From JALSHZ01 sp964614535 (GTDB lineage: Bacteria > Pseudomonadota > Gammaproteobacteria > UWMA-0217): DNA of 64,000 bases. The notes under the pieces were generated by a model. The model made no database searches. It had not been told where the DNA came from and saw only the letters and a list, made by a program, of their open reading frames with translations. Position numbers and translations under genes: made by a program. Shown here piece by piece: positions 44,927 to 54,432 of this stretch (its first letter is position 1; every line of letters starts with the position of its first letter). The DNA lies in the NCBI GenBank assembly GCA_964614535.1, contig CAZTOZ010000067.1, positions 10,090 through 74,089 on the forward strand, read 5' to 3'.

Positions 44927-45523
44927 ATGTTCAATCCGGGGTACTACACGTCAGAGGATCTCGCCGAAGCCGGCTTCGCATCGGTTGGCGAGAATGTCCA
45001 CATCGCCAGAAACTGCACGATCGTCGGCACCGAAAACATTTCCATAGGCGACCATGTGCGGATCGACGGCTATTGTTCGATCGTCGCGGCCGGTAACGGG
45101 TATGTGGAGTTGGGATCCTATATCCATATCGGCGCCTACTGTCTGTTGTCGGCCGGGGCTGGCATCGTGATGGAGGATTTTTCCGGCCTGTCGCACGGCG
45201 TCAAGATCTACAGCAGGACGGACGACTATTCCGGAGAACATCTGACCAATCCGATGGTTCCGGAGAAGTATCTTGGTGTTCGGGAAGGTGAAGTCAGGCT
45301 GGCCCGTCATGCGTTGATTGGTTCCGGATCGGTCGTTCTCCCGGAACTCGTGGTTGGTGAGGGCAGCTCGGTTGGTGCGTTGTCCCTGGTCAATCGCAGC
45401 CTGGCGCCCTGGGGGGTCTATTTCGGTGCGCCGGCCAAAAAGCTGAAGGCACGCTCCAGGACGCTGCTGGAGCTCGAGCGGCAACTTCTTCGGGAGAAGG
45501 GTGGGGCGGAATCGCGCGTATAG
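44927..45523 (+). CDS. Left-handed beta-helix acyltransferase, probable sugar acetyltransferase
   Basis: The ATG at 44927 follows GGGAGG at ideal spacing, giving 198 residues. The product is built of hexapeptide repeats (for example IGDHVRIDGYCSIVAAGNGYV-type turns from about residue 30 to 165) and ends in GVYFGAPAKKLKARS, typical of WbbJ- or NodL-like O-acetyltransferases. The likely donor is acetyl-CoA and the acceptor an activated or transferred sugar. As first gene of the operon next to the flagellins it probably decorates the flagellin glycan. Confidence 0.85.
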   Translation: MFNPGYYTSEDLAEAGFASVGENVHIARNCTIVGTENISIGDHVRIDGYCSIVAAGNGYVELGSYIHIGAYCLLSAGAGIVMEDFSGLSHGVKIYSRTDDYSGEHLTNPMVPEKYLGVREGEVRLARHALIGSGSVVLPELVVGEGSSVGALSLVNRSLAPWGVYFGAPAKKLKARSRTLLELERQLLREKGGAESRV

Positions 45524-45616
45524 CCGGTCGTCTCGCGGGTTTTCCCGGATTGCCGCAATACATCACGCACCAGCCCGTGGGCGGGTGGGGTCAATGCCAG
45601 GGAAGGGTGGCTGTCT

Positions 45617-46840
45617 ATGAATATTGCCAAACGGTTGGGCGATCGATACGCGGTTCTTGGCGGGGATCCCCTATTTCCCCGTCCACTGCATGTGGGTACA
45701 CCGAATATTGGTGACAAAAGGAGAATCCTCGAGCGGATCGAGGACATCCTCGACCGGAGGATGTTGAGCAACGGAGGGCCGTTGGTTCGCGAGTTCGAGG
45801 AGCGAGTGGCCGAGATCACCCGGGTGAAGCACTGTATCGCGATGGCCAACGGGACCATTGCGCTCGAGATCGCCAGCCGTGGCCTGGGGATGTCCGGGGA
45901 GGTGATCATGCCGTCGATGACCTTCGTCGCAACGGCGCATGCGCTGCAGTGGCAGGAGATCACCCCGGTTTTCTGCGATATCGACGAGAATCTCCACCAT
46001 ATCGATACCAGCCGGATCGAGTCGCTGATCACGCCGCGGACGACGGGAATACTCGCCGTCAATCTATGGGGCAGGCCCTGCTACGTGGAAAAGCTCGAGG
46101 AGATCGCGTCGCGGCATGGGCTCAGGCTGCTGTTCGACTCGGCGCATGCTTTCGGTGTCTCTTACAAAGGCACCATGGTTGGTGGATTCGGCGATGCCGA
46201 GGTGCTCAGTTTCCATGCCACCAAGTTCATCAACACCTTCGAGGGTGGCGCCGTCCTCACCAATGACGACGATCTCGCCGAGCGACTCAGGCTGATGAAA
46301 AACTTCGGTTTCACCGGCCGTGATTCGGTGGGCTATCTGGGAATCAACGGCAAGATGAACGAGGTGCAGGCGGCCATGGGGCTCGTCTCGCTCGACAGCA
46401 TGGAGGCGTTCATCGCGCACAACCGGCGGAACTATATTGCCTATCGCGATGGCACGGCGGCAATTCCAGGGCTGTCGTTGCTGCAATACCAGCTCGACCA
46501 GAAGAACAACTATCAGTACATCATCATGGAGGTGGACGAGGCGGTGTTCGGTCTCTCCCGCGATGAACTGATGACCGTTCTGGCCGGGGAGAACATCGAT
46601 GTCCGCCGTTATTTCTTTCCGGGGTGTCACCGCATGGAGCCATATCGCTCCTACTGCCCTCACGCCCATCTTCTGTTGCCGGTCACCGAGCGGGTGCTCG
46701 AGCGTGTTCTGGCCTTTCCGACAGGGGAGGCGGTCAGTGAGGCGGATGTGTCTCTGATTTGCCGGTTGTTGACACGGATCCAGCAGGATGCGGACAGATT
46801 GAAGGGGTTGCTCGAGGCGCGGGCACGCACCGCGGCATAG
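45617..46840 (+). CDS. DegT/DnrJ/EryC1-family sugar aminotransferase
   Basis: The 407-residue PLP enzyme has the family features: a GNG-like AMANGTIALEI, PSMTFVATAHAL, a cofactor-ring Asp (Asp174 in LLFDSAHAFG) and the Schiff-base lysine Lys203 in SFHATKFINTFEGG. Such enzymes make 4- or 3-amino sugars from nucleotide-linked keto sugars. Nucleotide-sugar dehydratase and epimerase genes are not in the window and must be elsewhere. It is 93 bases after the acyltransferase and probably feeds amino sugar to the glycosyltransferase that follows. Confidence 0.92.
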   Translation: MNIAKRLGDRYAVLGGDPLFPRPLHVGTPNIGDKRRILERIEDILDRRMLSNGGPLVREFEERVAEITRVKHCIAMANGTIALEIASRGLGMSGEVIMPSMTFVATAHALQWQEITPVFCDIDENLHHIDTSRIESLITPRTTGILAVNLWGRPCYVEKLEEIASRHGLRLLFDSAHAFGVSYKGTMVGGFGDAEVLSFHATKFINTFEGGAVLTNDDDLAERLRLMKNFGFTGRDSVGYLGINGKMNEVQAAMGLVSLDSMEAFIAHNRRNYIAYRDGTAAIPGLSLLQYQLDQKNNYQYIIMEVDEAVFGLSRDELMTVLAGENIDVRRYFFPGCHRMEPYRSYCPHAHLLLPVTERVLERVLAFPTGEAVSEADVSLICRLLTRIQQDADRLKGLLEARARTAA

Positions 46841-46846
46841 TCATTT

Positions 46847-46867
46847 GCGAACACCAAAGGTGTTCGC
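46847..46867 (+). other. Hairpin between aminotransferase and glycosyltransferase genes
   Basis: GCGAACACC and its complement form a perfect 9-base stem with an AAA loop, ending 8 bases before the AAGGAAG ribosome site of the next gene. No T-run follows. It may limit translation or stability of the distal gene. Confidence 0.45.
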
Positions 46868-46888
46868 CTCAAATCAAGGAAGACGATC

Positions 46889-49800
46889 GTGATCGACAAG
46901 GAACTGTTTCAGGACGGCACTCACCCGTACTACATCATTGCGCCACCGTATACCGAGCTGTCGTCCGGTATCCGGGTGCTGCACTATCTCTGTCATATCC
47001 TCAACCGGCGCGGTTACGAGGCCTATGTATCGACCACCGCGACCCGGGACGGGTTGAGAACGCCCTATCTGTCGGAGGCGGTCAAGTTCCGTCATCGACG
47101 TGAGGGACGGGAGCCGATCGTCGTCTACCCCGAGGTGGTCAAGGGCAATCCGCTCGGTGCCCGGCATGTCGTGCGCTATCTGCTGAACACGCCGGGTTAT
47201 CTTGGGGGTGATGAGACCTTCGATCCGGAAGAGTTCATCCTCCAGTATCGGGAGGAGTTCGTGCCGGAGACGATGACACCCGACTGCGCGTTGTTCCTGC
47301 CGCCGTCGGATCTCTCTGTCTTCAATACCGATGGCGTCGACGATGCCAAGCGTTCGGGCGTCTGCTTCTACGTCAATCGCTACAAAGGGCCAATGGAGGC
47401 GGTGCCGGATGGTGCGATCGAACTGTCGCGGCGTTTTCCCCGGTCTCTTTCCGAACTTGGGGCATTGTTCAAGTCGGTCGAGCTGCTGTACACCTACGAA
47501 TTTTCCTCCATCACCCTGGAGGCCGCGCTCTGTGGCTGCCCCACTGTCTATATCCCCAACGAGACGATGCCGGAAATGCCCCACCGGGATCCCTTGCTGC
47601 TGGCGGGTGCCGCCTGGGGCGACTCGCCCGAAGCGATTGCCGCCGCCCGGGAGAGTGTCGGTCGGGTACACGCGCTCTATGACGACCTGATGGTTCGGTT
47701 TCGCGATGAACTGGAGGTGTTCATCGACAAGACACAGGCATTCGCCAGCGCGCGTTCGCAAGGCCAGGGCGTTCGGTCGGACGAGTATAGCCCCGCCGTG
47801 GCGACGGCACTGGACATTGGTCGGACCCTGGGGGAGAGAATCGATCGTGTCGCGCGCTCGCTCGTGGCGCATCGCGGCATCGAGTTGTCGGGGATCGACG
47901 ACAAGGAGGCGTTCTACCTCTCTTTGGTGGAGCGGCTCGGGTCCGGGGAGGAGACGGTCGATCCTTTTCGTCCGGAGGTCGATGACCGGCAGGCGAGCCT
48001 TTCGAGGCTGGAGGCTTCCGATGGGCTGCTGCATGAGGTGTTGGCGAAGGGGGAGGCCAAGGAGAGGGCCAGTGTGCTCCAGGCGCGGGGAGATTCGGCG
48101 CGGCAGGCGCTGCGCTATCGGCGCTGGATTCAGGGGCACGGTATCCAGGAGATCGACGGCCATCTGTTCGCCGAGCGGATGATGTACCAGTGGCATCACC
48201 GCCCGGTGTTTCACTTCGTCGTCTTCCTGTTGCCCGGGGACGAAGCGTTGCTGGGCGACACACTCGACAGCCTTTCCGCGCAGCTCTATCAGGATTGGCG
48301 TCTGACGGTGATTGCCGATTCACCGGCGCCGGATGCGCTGTGGGATGAGATCGAGACGCTGCAATGGTTGCGGTGCGGCGCAGACGATGACCCTTATGGA
48401 TTGGTCAACCGTGCCGTCGAGGCGGTGGAGAGCGACTGGGTGGCGTTCATCGAGCCGGGTACCCGCTGGCGCCAGCACGCGCTGCTGCGGCTTGGTGACT
48501 ACGCCAATCTCGGCAACGACTACCGCTTCCTCTACACCGATACCGACAGCGTCGATGCCGAAGGCGAGCGCAGCGCGCCGAGGTTTCTGCCGGATCTCAA
48601 TCTCGACATGCTGCGCTCGATGCCCTACTGCCGTCAGGGGGCGTGGATTCGTCGCGATACGCTGCTGGCGGTCGGTGGCATCGAACCGCTGCCCGGCTGC
48701 GAGATGCACGATCTGGCGCTCAAGGTGGTCGAACAGCACGGGGAGTCGGCGGTGGCGCATATCGCCGATGTCCTGACCCACACGCCGTTGGGGCGGCGCG
48801 AGCCGGACGAGGCGATTCTTACGCTGACGGTGAGAAACCATCTGGAGCGGTCGGGCATTGCCGCCGTGGTCGGCAAGGGGTATCTCGACGGCACGCTGCG
48901 TGTGAACTATCTCCATGCCGAGGAGGCGCCAGTCTCGATCATCGTGCCGACCCGGGACAAGTACGAATATATCGAGTCCTGCGTCCGCTCCCTGCTGGAG
49001 CGGACCCGGTACGACCACTTCGAGGTCATCGTCGCCGACATGGGCAGCACCGACCCCGATACGCTCGGTTTCTATGAACAGATCGACCGGGCGGAGAATG
49101 GACTCGTCTCGGTGCTGCGGATGGAGGCCGACGTCAGCGTGGCGGAAGCCTGTAATCGTGCCGCGATGTTGGCTCGCGGCGACTATCTGGTGTTTCTCAG
49201 GAATCACGTGGAAGCGAAACAGGCGCAGTGGCTGTCGCGGCTCATGCTGCACGCCCAGCGTCCGGAGGTCGGCGTCGTCGGGCCGCGCGTGGTGCAGGCC
49301 GAGTCGACGCTGCTGTTCGATGGCGGGATCGTGCTGGGGATGGACGACGTGGCCGGCAAGCCGTTCGTCTCACGCCTGACGCTGCATGGTGAAGGCTATA
49401 TGGGCCGCGCCCAGATCGACCAGAACTATTCGGCCGTGGGCGACACCTGTCTGGTGGTGCGCAAGTCGCTCTTTACCGAGTTGGGCGGGATGGATGTGGA
49501 GAGACTTGGCAAGCATTTTCTCGACGTGGATCTCTGCCTGCGGGTGACGGACGCCGGATACAAGATCGTGTGGACACCGTTTTCGATGCTGATGGCCTAC
49601 AAGGGGGGCGCCGAGGTGCCGGACCGTGAGAAGGGTCGTGAATATCTGGAAGACGTCGTGGCCTTCAACGAGGCGCGTGGCGTGATGCTCGATCGATGGA
49701 TGGCGCGGATCGCCAACGATCCCGCCTACAACCCCAACCTCGACCTTACCAGCGACAATGCCTTTCTGGTCAACGACCGGTTGCCGCTCAACTGGGACGT

Positions 49801-50875
49801 CAATTTTCACGAGCGAACCCGCGTGCTTGGCCTGCCGCTGCGCGGTGGCAGCGGTGAATATCGTATCATTCAGCCGTTCGATGCGATTTCCCACGCCGCG
49901 CTGCAGCAGACGGAGCACTACCGCGTCACCAATGACACGGCCAGGGCGCTGACGCTGCCGGGCATTGCGCGAATGGATCCCGACGTGTTCGTCGTCCAGG
50001 CCGGTATCGACGACCTGCATGTGGGACTGCTGGAGGATATTGCCAGCCATCGCCCCGATATTTTCCGCATCTTCACGCTGGACGATCTCATCACCGAGAT
50101 TCCGGAGAAGAGTTCCGTCTATCGTCGCTACAAGAGCCAGTTCCGCAATTCCCGGGCGCGGTTGCGCAAGGCGCTGTCGTTCTGTGACCGCATGATCGTC
50201 ACCACCCGGGTGTTGGCCGACGCCTATGCCGACATGATCGACGACATCCGTGTCATTCCCAACCGTTTGCGGCGGGATACCTGGTTGCCGCTGGAATCGA
50301 AACGCCGTGCCGGCGACAAACCCCGCGTGGGTTGGGTCGGTGCCCAGCAGCATGGCGGCGACCTGGAGATCATCGTCGATGTGGTCAAGGCGACGGCCGA
50401 CCGACTCGATTGGGTCTTCATGGGGATGTGCCCCGAGGAGATCCGTCCGTTGGTCAAGGAATATCATCTCGACTGGGTGAGTTACGACCACTACCCGCGG
50501 AAAATGGCGTCGCTGAATCTCGATATCGCGGTGGCGCCGCTGGAGGCGCATCGTTTCAACGAGGCCAAGAGCAATCTGCGGCTGTTGGAGTATGGCATTC
50601 TCGGCTGGCCGGTGGTCTGTACCGATATCGCCCCGTACCAGGCCTATGATGCGCCCGTGCGCCGGGTGCCCAACGAGACCCAGGCGTGGATCGATGCCAT
50701 CCTCGACTACGCCGACGATCTGGACAGGGCGGCGAAGGATGGGGACCGGCTTCGCGGCTGGGTCAAACGCCACTTCATTCTCGAGGATCACCTCGACGAG
50801 TGGGTCCGGGCGATGACGCCGGTCGATTCACGGGTGCCGGTGGTGCAGGGCAGGGGACGGCGGAAAGCGGGATGA
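46889..50875 (+). CDS. 1328-residue multi-module glycosyltransferase
   Basis: The GTG at 46889 follows AAGGAAG. Four modules can be seen: an N-terminal GT-B-like domain (about 1-320, IIAPPYTELSSGIRVLHYL), a helical linker, a first GT2/GT-A-like domain (about 425-640, with LYTDTDSVD), a second GT2-like domain (about 678-930, with VSIIVPTRDKYEYIESCVRS and GSTDP), and a C-terminal GT-B/GT4-like domain (about 975-1310, with NEAKSNLRLLEYGILGWPVV). In both GT2 modules the metal-binding acids are missing at the usual place (FIEPGTRW near 520, FLRNHVEA near 768). Proteins of this build make O-antigens, S-layer glycans or flagellin glycans; the setting points to flagellin. Confidence 0.88.
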   Translation: MIDKELFQDGTHPYYIIAPPYTELSSGIRVLHYLCHILNRRGYEAYVSTTATRDGLRTPYLSEAVKFRHRREGREPIVVYPEVVKGNPLGARHVVRYLLNTPGYLGGDETFDPEEFILQYREEFVPETMTPDCALFLPPSDLSVFNTDGVDDAKRSGVCFYVNRYKGPMEAVPDGAIELSRRFPRSLSELGALFKSVELLYTYEFSSITLEAALCGCPTVYIPNETMPEMPHRDPLLLAGAAWGDSPEAIAAARESVGRVHALYDDLMVRFRDELEVFIDKTQAFASARSQGQGVRSDEYSPAVATALDIGRTLGERIDRVARSLVAHRGIELSGIDDKEAFYLSLVERLGSGEETVDPFRPEVDDRQASLSRLEASDGLLHEVLAKGEAKERASVLQARGDSARQALRYRRWIQGHGIQEIDGHLFAERMMYQWHHRPVFHFVVFLLPGDEALLGDTLDSLSAQLYQDWRLTVIADSPAPDALWDEIETLQWLRCGADDDPYGLVNRAVEAVESDWVAFIEPGTRWRQHALLRLGDYANLGNDYRFLYTDTDSVDAEGERSAPRFLPDLNLDMLRSMPYCRQGAWIRRDTLLAVGGIEPLPGCEMHDLALKVVEQHGESAVAHIADVLTHTPLGRREPDEAILTLTVRNHLERSGIAAVVGKGYLDGTLRVNYLHAEEAPVSIIVPTRDKYEYIESCVRSLLERTRYDHFEVIVADMGSTDPDTLGFYEQIDRAENGLVSVLRMEADVSVAEACNRAAMLARGDYLVFLRNHVEAKQAQWLSRLMLHAQRPEVGVVGPRVVQAESTLLFDGGIVLGMDDVAGKPFVSRLTLHGEGYMGRAQIDQNYSAVGDTCLVVRKSLFTELGGMDVERLGKHFLDVDLCLRVTDAGYKIVWTPFSMLMAYKGGAEVPDREKGREYLEDVVAFNEARGVMLDRWMARIANDPAYNPNLDLTSDNAFLVNDRLPLNWDVNFHERTRVLGLPLRGGSGEYRIIQPFDAISHAALQQTEHYRVTNDTARALTLPGIARMDPDVFVVQAGIDDLHVGLLEDIASHRPDIFRIFTLDDLITEIPEKSSVYRRYKSQFRNSRARLRKALSFCDRMIVTTRVLADAYADMIDDIRVIPNRLRRDTWLPLESKRRAGDKPRVGWVGAQQHGGDLEIIVDVVKATADRLDWVFMGMCPEEIRPLVKEYHLDWVSYDHYPRKMASLNLDIAVAPLEAHRFNEAKSNLRLLEYGILGWPVVCTDIAPYQAYDAPVRRVPNETQAWIDAILDYADDLDRAAKDGDRLRGWVKRHFILEDHLDEWVRAMTPVDSRVPVVQGRGRRKAG

Positions 50876-50919
50876 GCCAGGCGTCACCGTCGTGTCTCGC
50901 CCGGTGACACCCGTTCGAC

Positions 50920-50956
50920 AAAAAAAGCCCGGTCTCGTCATCGAGACTGGGCTTTT
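50920..50956. terminator. Bidirectional terminator between glycosyltransferase and flgL
   Basis: A stem of about 15 pairs (AAAAGCCCGGTCTCG against CGAGACTGGGCTTTT, one G-T pair) with a 4-base loop has a T-run on either strand. It ends the plus-strand glycosylation operon and the minus-strand flgKL transcript. Confidence 0.88.
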
Positions 50957-51039
50957 CTCGTCTCTGTAGAGTGACCGCTGGCCTCGGGTCGTGGATCCGG
51001 CGGGGGGAGAAAAGAGTCATCCACGGCCATTGCGACGAA

Positions 51040-51068
51040 GCAGACGGAAAATGGGATTTTCCGTCTGC
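51040..51068 (-). terminator. Hairpin after flgL
   Basis: GCAGACGGAAAA and its complement form a perfect 12-base stem with a 5-base loop 24 bases after the flgL stop. The following bases on the minus strand are only weakly T-rich; it probably works with the bidirectional terminator further on. Confidence 0.6.
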
Positions 51069-51092
51069 TTCCGTGGCCATGGAATCGTCGGG

Positions 51093-52292
51093 CTATCTCA
51101 GGTAGTCGAACAGCGAATTCTGGCCGATCTTGGCATAGGTACGGCGAATCGCCTCCAGTACGTTCATTTGAAAATCGAGATTGCTGATGGCCTCGGCGTA
51201 GTCGGCATCCTCGATTTCGGACCGGGTTTTGTTGAGGATGAAGGCCACCGACTGGGTTTCCTCCTCCGTGGTGTCGACATAGGCCATGCGCGCGCCCAGG
51301 TCGCTGTGGCGTGCCTGGATGTGCTCCAGCGTGCGGTCGATGTCGTTGATGACGCTGTCGATGGTCTGGTGGGCGCGGGCGCTGTTGCGCTCGTCGCTGC
51401 GGTCCAGGTTGAGTGCGTCGGCAAAGTCGGCGGCGATGCCGAAGATGTCGATGTTCCTGCTGGGTGCGACGATGAACTTGTCGCCGGTCACCGGCGCGCC
51501 GGAAATGGAGACGGTGACACCATTGAAGTGGATCGGCGCGCCAGGCTGGTAGGTTTCCGACTGCACGACGGAACCGTCGCTGCTGTCGATGACGTCGAAG
51601 GCGGTGTCGGAGGTGAAGCGGATCTCGAAGGTTTTTCGCTCGAAGTTGGACGGATCGCTGACGATCCCGCCATCGATGACGCCGGTGCCGGTGTTGCCCG
51701 TATCGGCATCGGTATAGAACTTGCCGTTGCCATTGCGCACCCGCTGGAAGATGACGTCGCCCGTGTCGTTGGCGCGTACCTTGCGCGAGTCGGACAACTG
51801 CACCCACTGCTCGGACTGGTCACCGTGGTAGACGACCTCGTTTCCCACCATGCTGAAGGGTTGGGTCTTGCCCATCGACCCGGCGAACAGATAGTCGCCA
51901 TTGGGCAGACGGGTGTTGGCGTAGTCGAGCAGCTGATTCTGGATCTGCCGTACCTCCGAGGCGATGATGCGGCGGTCGTCGTCGCTCAGTACGTCGGAGT
52001 TCGCCTGGATCGACAGCTCTTTCAGCCGCTGCATCGTATCGGTGAGGTTGTTGAAGACGTCCTCCTGCTGGGAGAGACGTTGGCGTACCGCGTCGCTGTT
52101 GGTCTTGTACTGCTCCATGCGGCCGATGGCGGCATCCAGTTTTTCGGTGGTGGCCACCGCCGCGGGATCGTCCGACGGGTTCAGCAGCTTCTTGCCGGTG
52201 GTGATGTGGGCCTGATACTTGGCGATGTTTTCCTGCGCCTTTTGCATCTGATCGATGGCGAAACGCTGGAAATAGGAGCTGGTGACTCTCAT
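51093..52292 (-). CDS. flgL: FlgL, hook-filament junction protein (HAP3)
   Basis: The 399-residue protein has the flagellin-like N-terminus (RVTSSYFQRFAIDQMQKAQ) and C-terminus (EAISNLDFQMNVLEAIRRTY) of FlgL. A central beta module (about residues 214-275, FTSDTAFDVI...FNGVTVSISGAPVTGDKF) is shared with FlgK. It joins the FlgK ring to the filament. It is 6 bases after flgK, and both are expected late genes. Confidence 0.96.
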   Translation of the reverse strand: MRVTSSYFQRFAIDQMQKAQENIAKYQAHITTGKKLLNPSDDPAAVATTEKLDAAIGRMEQYKTNSDAVRQRLSQQEDVFNNLTDTMQRLKELSIQANSDVLSDDDRRIIASEVRQIQNQLLDYANTRLPNGDYLFAGSMGKTQPFSMVGNEVVYHGDQSEQWVQLSDSRKVRANDTGDVIFQRVRNGNGKFYTDADTGNTGTGVIDGGIVSDPSNFERKTFEIRFTSDTAFDVIDSSDGSVVQSETYQPGAPIHFNGVTVSISGAPVTGDKFIVAPSRNIDIFGIAADFADALNLDRSDERNSARAHQTIDSVINDIDRTLEHIQARHSDLGARMAYVDTTEEETQSVAFILNKTRSEIEDADYAEAISNLDFQMNVLEAIRRTYAKIGQNSLFDYLR

Positions 52293-52298
52293 GGTCGG

Positions 52299-54179
52299 TT
52301 ACCTCCGGGTGGCGTCGAGCACGGCATCGAACATCTGCTTGGAGATGGCGATCACCTGGGCGGCGGCCTCGTAGGCCTGCTGGTAGCGCGCCAGGTTTGC
52401 CGCCTCCTCGTCCAGATCGACGCCGGAGATGGAATCGCGCACGGCTTTGGCGTTGCTCAACAGCGTCTCCTGCGCTTCACGGTAGACCGCCGTCTGGCGG
52501 GTCAGGCCGCCGACGTTGTTGACCACGTTGCCGTAGCCCTCCTGCAGCGTGGCATTGCCTTCGATGACCTTTTCCATCTGCAACGCCGACAACAGGCGGC
52601 TGTTGCTGTTGTCGGACGAGCCGGAGGTGTTGGGTTCGACCGTGAACTCGTCCCCCGCTTTCGGTGACCCGGTGATGCGCACGGAGAGGCCGTTGAAGCC
52701 GATCTCCCCATTGCTGGTATAGCTGCCGGTGGCAATGTTGCCGGAGCCATCGCTGTAGTCGATGGTGTAGGCGGTGTCGGAAGTGAACTGGATGGTCACT
52801 TTCCGGTTCAGGTTGGGGTCGTTGTTGTCGGTCACCCGCGGCGTGGTGATGCTGGCGTCGCCGAGATTGCCGATCCTGGCGGTTGCACGCATCGGTGCGG
52901 CGGCGGCGATCTGGCTGCCATTGTTGATGGCGAGCCCGATGTTCTTGGCGCCGTTGATGGTCGGCCGGATCAGGAAACTGTCACCGGCGGCGGGCGTTCC
53001 GCTGGCCAGTTCGAATGTCAATCCGTCGATGTTGGCCGGCAGTGTGGCCGTCACCTGCTGTTGCTCGTCGCTCAGTCGGGTGATGGTGTAGTTGCTGCCG
53101 TCGTAGTGGATGCGGTAGTCCGATGTGGTGAGTTGGGTGGCATCGGTGATGGTCGCCGAGACCGTGGCGCCGCCGCTGTTCTGGTGGTCGGGAATGACCA
53201 GTGGCTCATCGACCGTGAAGAAATCCCCGCCCCACTGCTCATAGAGGTTGATGCCTTTGCCGTGCTGCTCGTTGAACGTGGTTGCCAGCACGGTGGCCTG
53301 ACGTCCCAGCTGATTCATGGTCTGGTCGAGCATCTCGCGGCGGAAGTCGAGCACGCCGCCCAGGCTGCCGCCGGAGAGGCTGTCGTTGATATGGATGCCA
53401 TTCTGGGTGACGACCGCCTTGGTCGGGTCGGCCGGATCACGGCCGACCGCGAGTGGGTTGGCGCGGTCGCTGTTGACCAGGCTCAGGCCGTTGCCGGCGA
53501 AAACGCTGACCATGCCGTTGGACTCCTTGGAGACCGAGATGCCGATATGGCCGGCCAGTTCCTCCAGCAGCCGGTCCTGCTGGTCGAGGAGGTCGTTGGG
53601 TGTTTCCATCGAACCCTGGGCACCGGAGTTGAGAATGGCGACATTGAGCTCGGCCAGGTTCTCCGCCAGTGCGTTGATCTCGTCCACCTCCTGTCCGATC
53701 TTGCCGTTGACCTCGTCGTAGAGCGAGGCGACCTGCTTGTATTGTGTATGAAAGCGGCTGACCAGATTCTCTCCCTGGGTCAGCACCAGTTGACGGGTGG
53801 TGGGGGATGCCGGGTCGGTGTTCAGTTGTTCGATCGCATTGAAGAACGCCTGCATCGCCGGGGTGAGGCTGGTGCTGTCCTCGGCCAGCATCGTGTCGAT
53901 GCGTGATGCCATCTTGTGGAATGCATCGAGGCGCTGCTCCTCGCTGGAGAGCGTGCGGATCTGCTCGCTGTTGAAGCTGTCGTTGATACGGCGAATGGAG
54001 TTGATGTGGGCACCATTGCCGGTGAAGATGCCATCGCTGCCCTGTGGCACGTTGGATTGGATCTCGACGCGCTGGCGTGAATAGCCCTCGGTCTGTGAGT
54101 TGGCGATATTGTGTGAGGCGGTGCCCATGGCGGTGCGAAAGGCGTTCAGCCCGCTCATGGCGATTTTCATTGAGTCCAT
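52299..54179 (-). CDS. flgK: FlgK, hook-filament junction protein (HAP1)
   Basis: The 626-residue protein has the rod/hook N-terminal motif (FRTAMGTASHNIANSQTEGY) and the FlgK C-terminus (VDLDEEAANLARYQQAYEAA). Two related beta modules sit near residues 350-413 and 460-518, a likely internal duplication also found once in FlgL. AGGGA lies 6 bases before the chosen ATG at 54179; an ATG 9 bases later is a worse fit. It is driven by its own sigma-28 promoter. Confidence 0.96.
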   Translation of the reverse strand: MDSMKIAMSGLNAFRTAMGTASHNIANSQTEGYSRQRVEIQSNVPQGSDGIFTGNGAHINSIRRINDSFNSEQIRTLSSEEQRLDAFHKMASRIDTMLAEDSTSLTPAMQAFFNAIEQLNTDPASPTTRQLVLTQGENLVSRFHTQYKQVASLYDEVNGKIGQEVDEINALAENLAELNVAILNSGAQGSMETPNDLLDQQDRLLEELAGHIGISVSKESNGMVSVFAGNGLSLVNSDRANPLAVGRDPADPTKAVVTQNGIHINDSLSGGSLGGVLDFRREMLDQTMNQLGRQATVLATTFNEQHGKGINLYEQWGGDFFTVDEPLVIPDHQNSGGATVSATITDATQLTTSDYRIHYDGSNYTITRLSDEQQQVTATLPANIDGLTFELASGTPAAGDSFLIRPTINGAKNIGLAINNGSQIAAAAPMRATARIGNLGDASITTPRVTDNNDPNLNRKVTIQFTSDTAYTIDYSDGSGNIATGSYTSNGEIGFNGLSVRITGSPKAGDEFTVEPNTSGSSDNSNSRLLSALQMEKVIEGNATLQEGYGNVVNNVGGLTRQTAVYREAQETLLSNAKAVRDSISGVDLDEEAANLARYQQAYEAAAQVIAISKQMFDAVLDATRR

Positions 54180-54315
54180 TGCACTTCCCTGATTGTCCTG
54201 TTGACTGACCTGGTGTTTTGATCGACCAGCTCCATCGATGTTGCCTGTCGACCGCCCGGTCGGTGGTCGTTGGCGCGCTTCCCTCCGCGCGTGCCGGTCA
54301 GCTTCGATATTGTCG

Positions 54316-54342
54316 TTATCGGCCGTTCGGCCGATCTCTTTA
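54316..54342 (-). promoter_or_regulatory. Sigma-28 promoter of flgKL
   Basis: On the minus strand TAAA-N15-GCCGATAA is a full match to the FliA consensus. The leader to the flgK ATG is about 130 bases. It lies in the 253-base flgJ-flgK gap and puts flgKL in the late class. Confidence 0.92.
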
Positions 54343-54432
54343 GCGGATCGTTGAACCAAGCCATCCAAGGCTTTGCCTGTGCCGGAAACCGAAAAAGCAA
54401 TTTTCCGTCTCGTCGGCGTTCAACGGCCCCGC

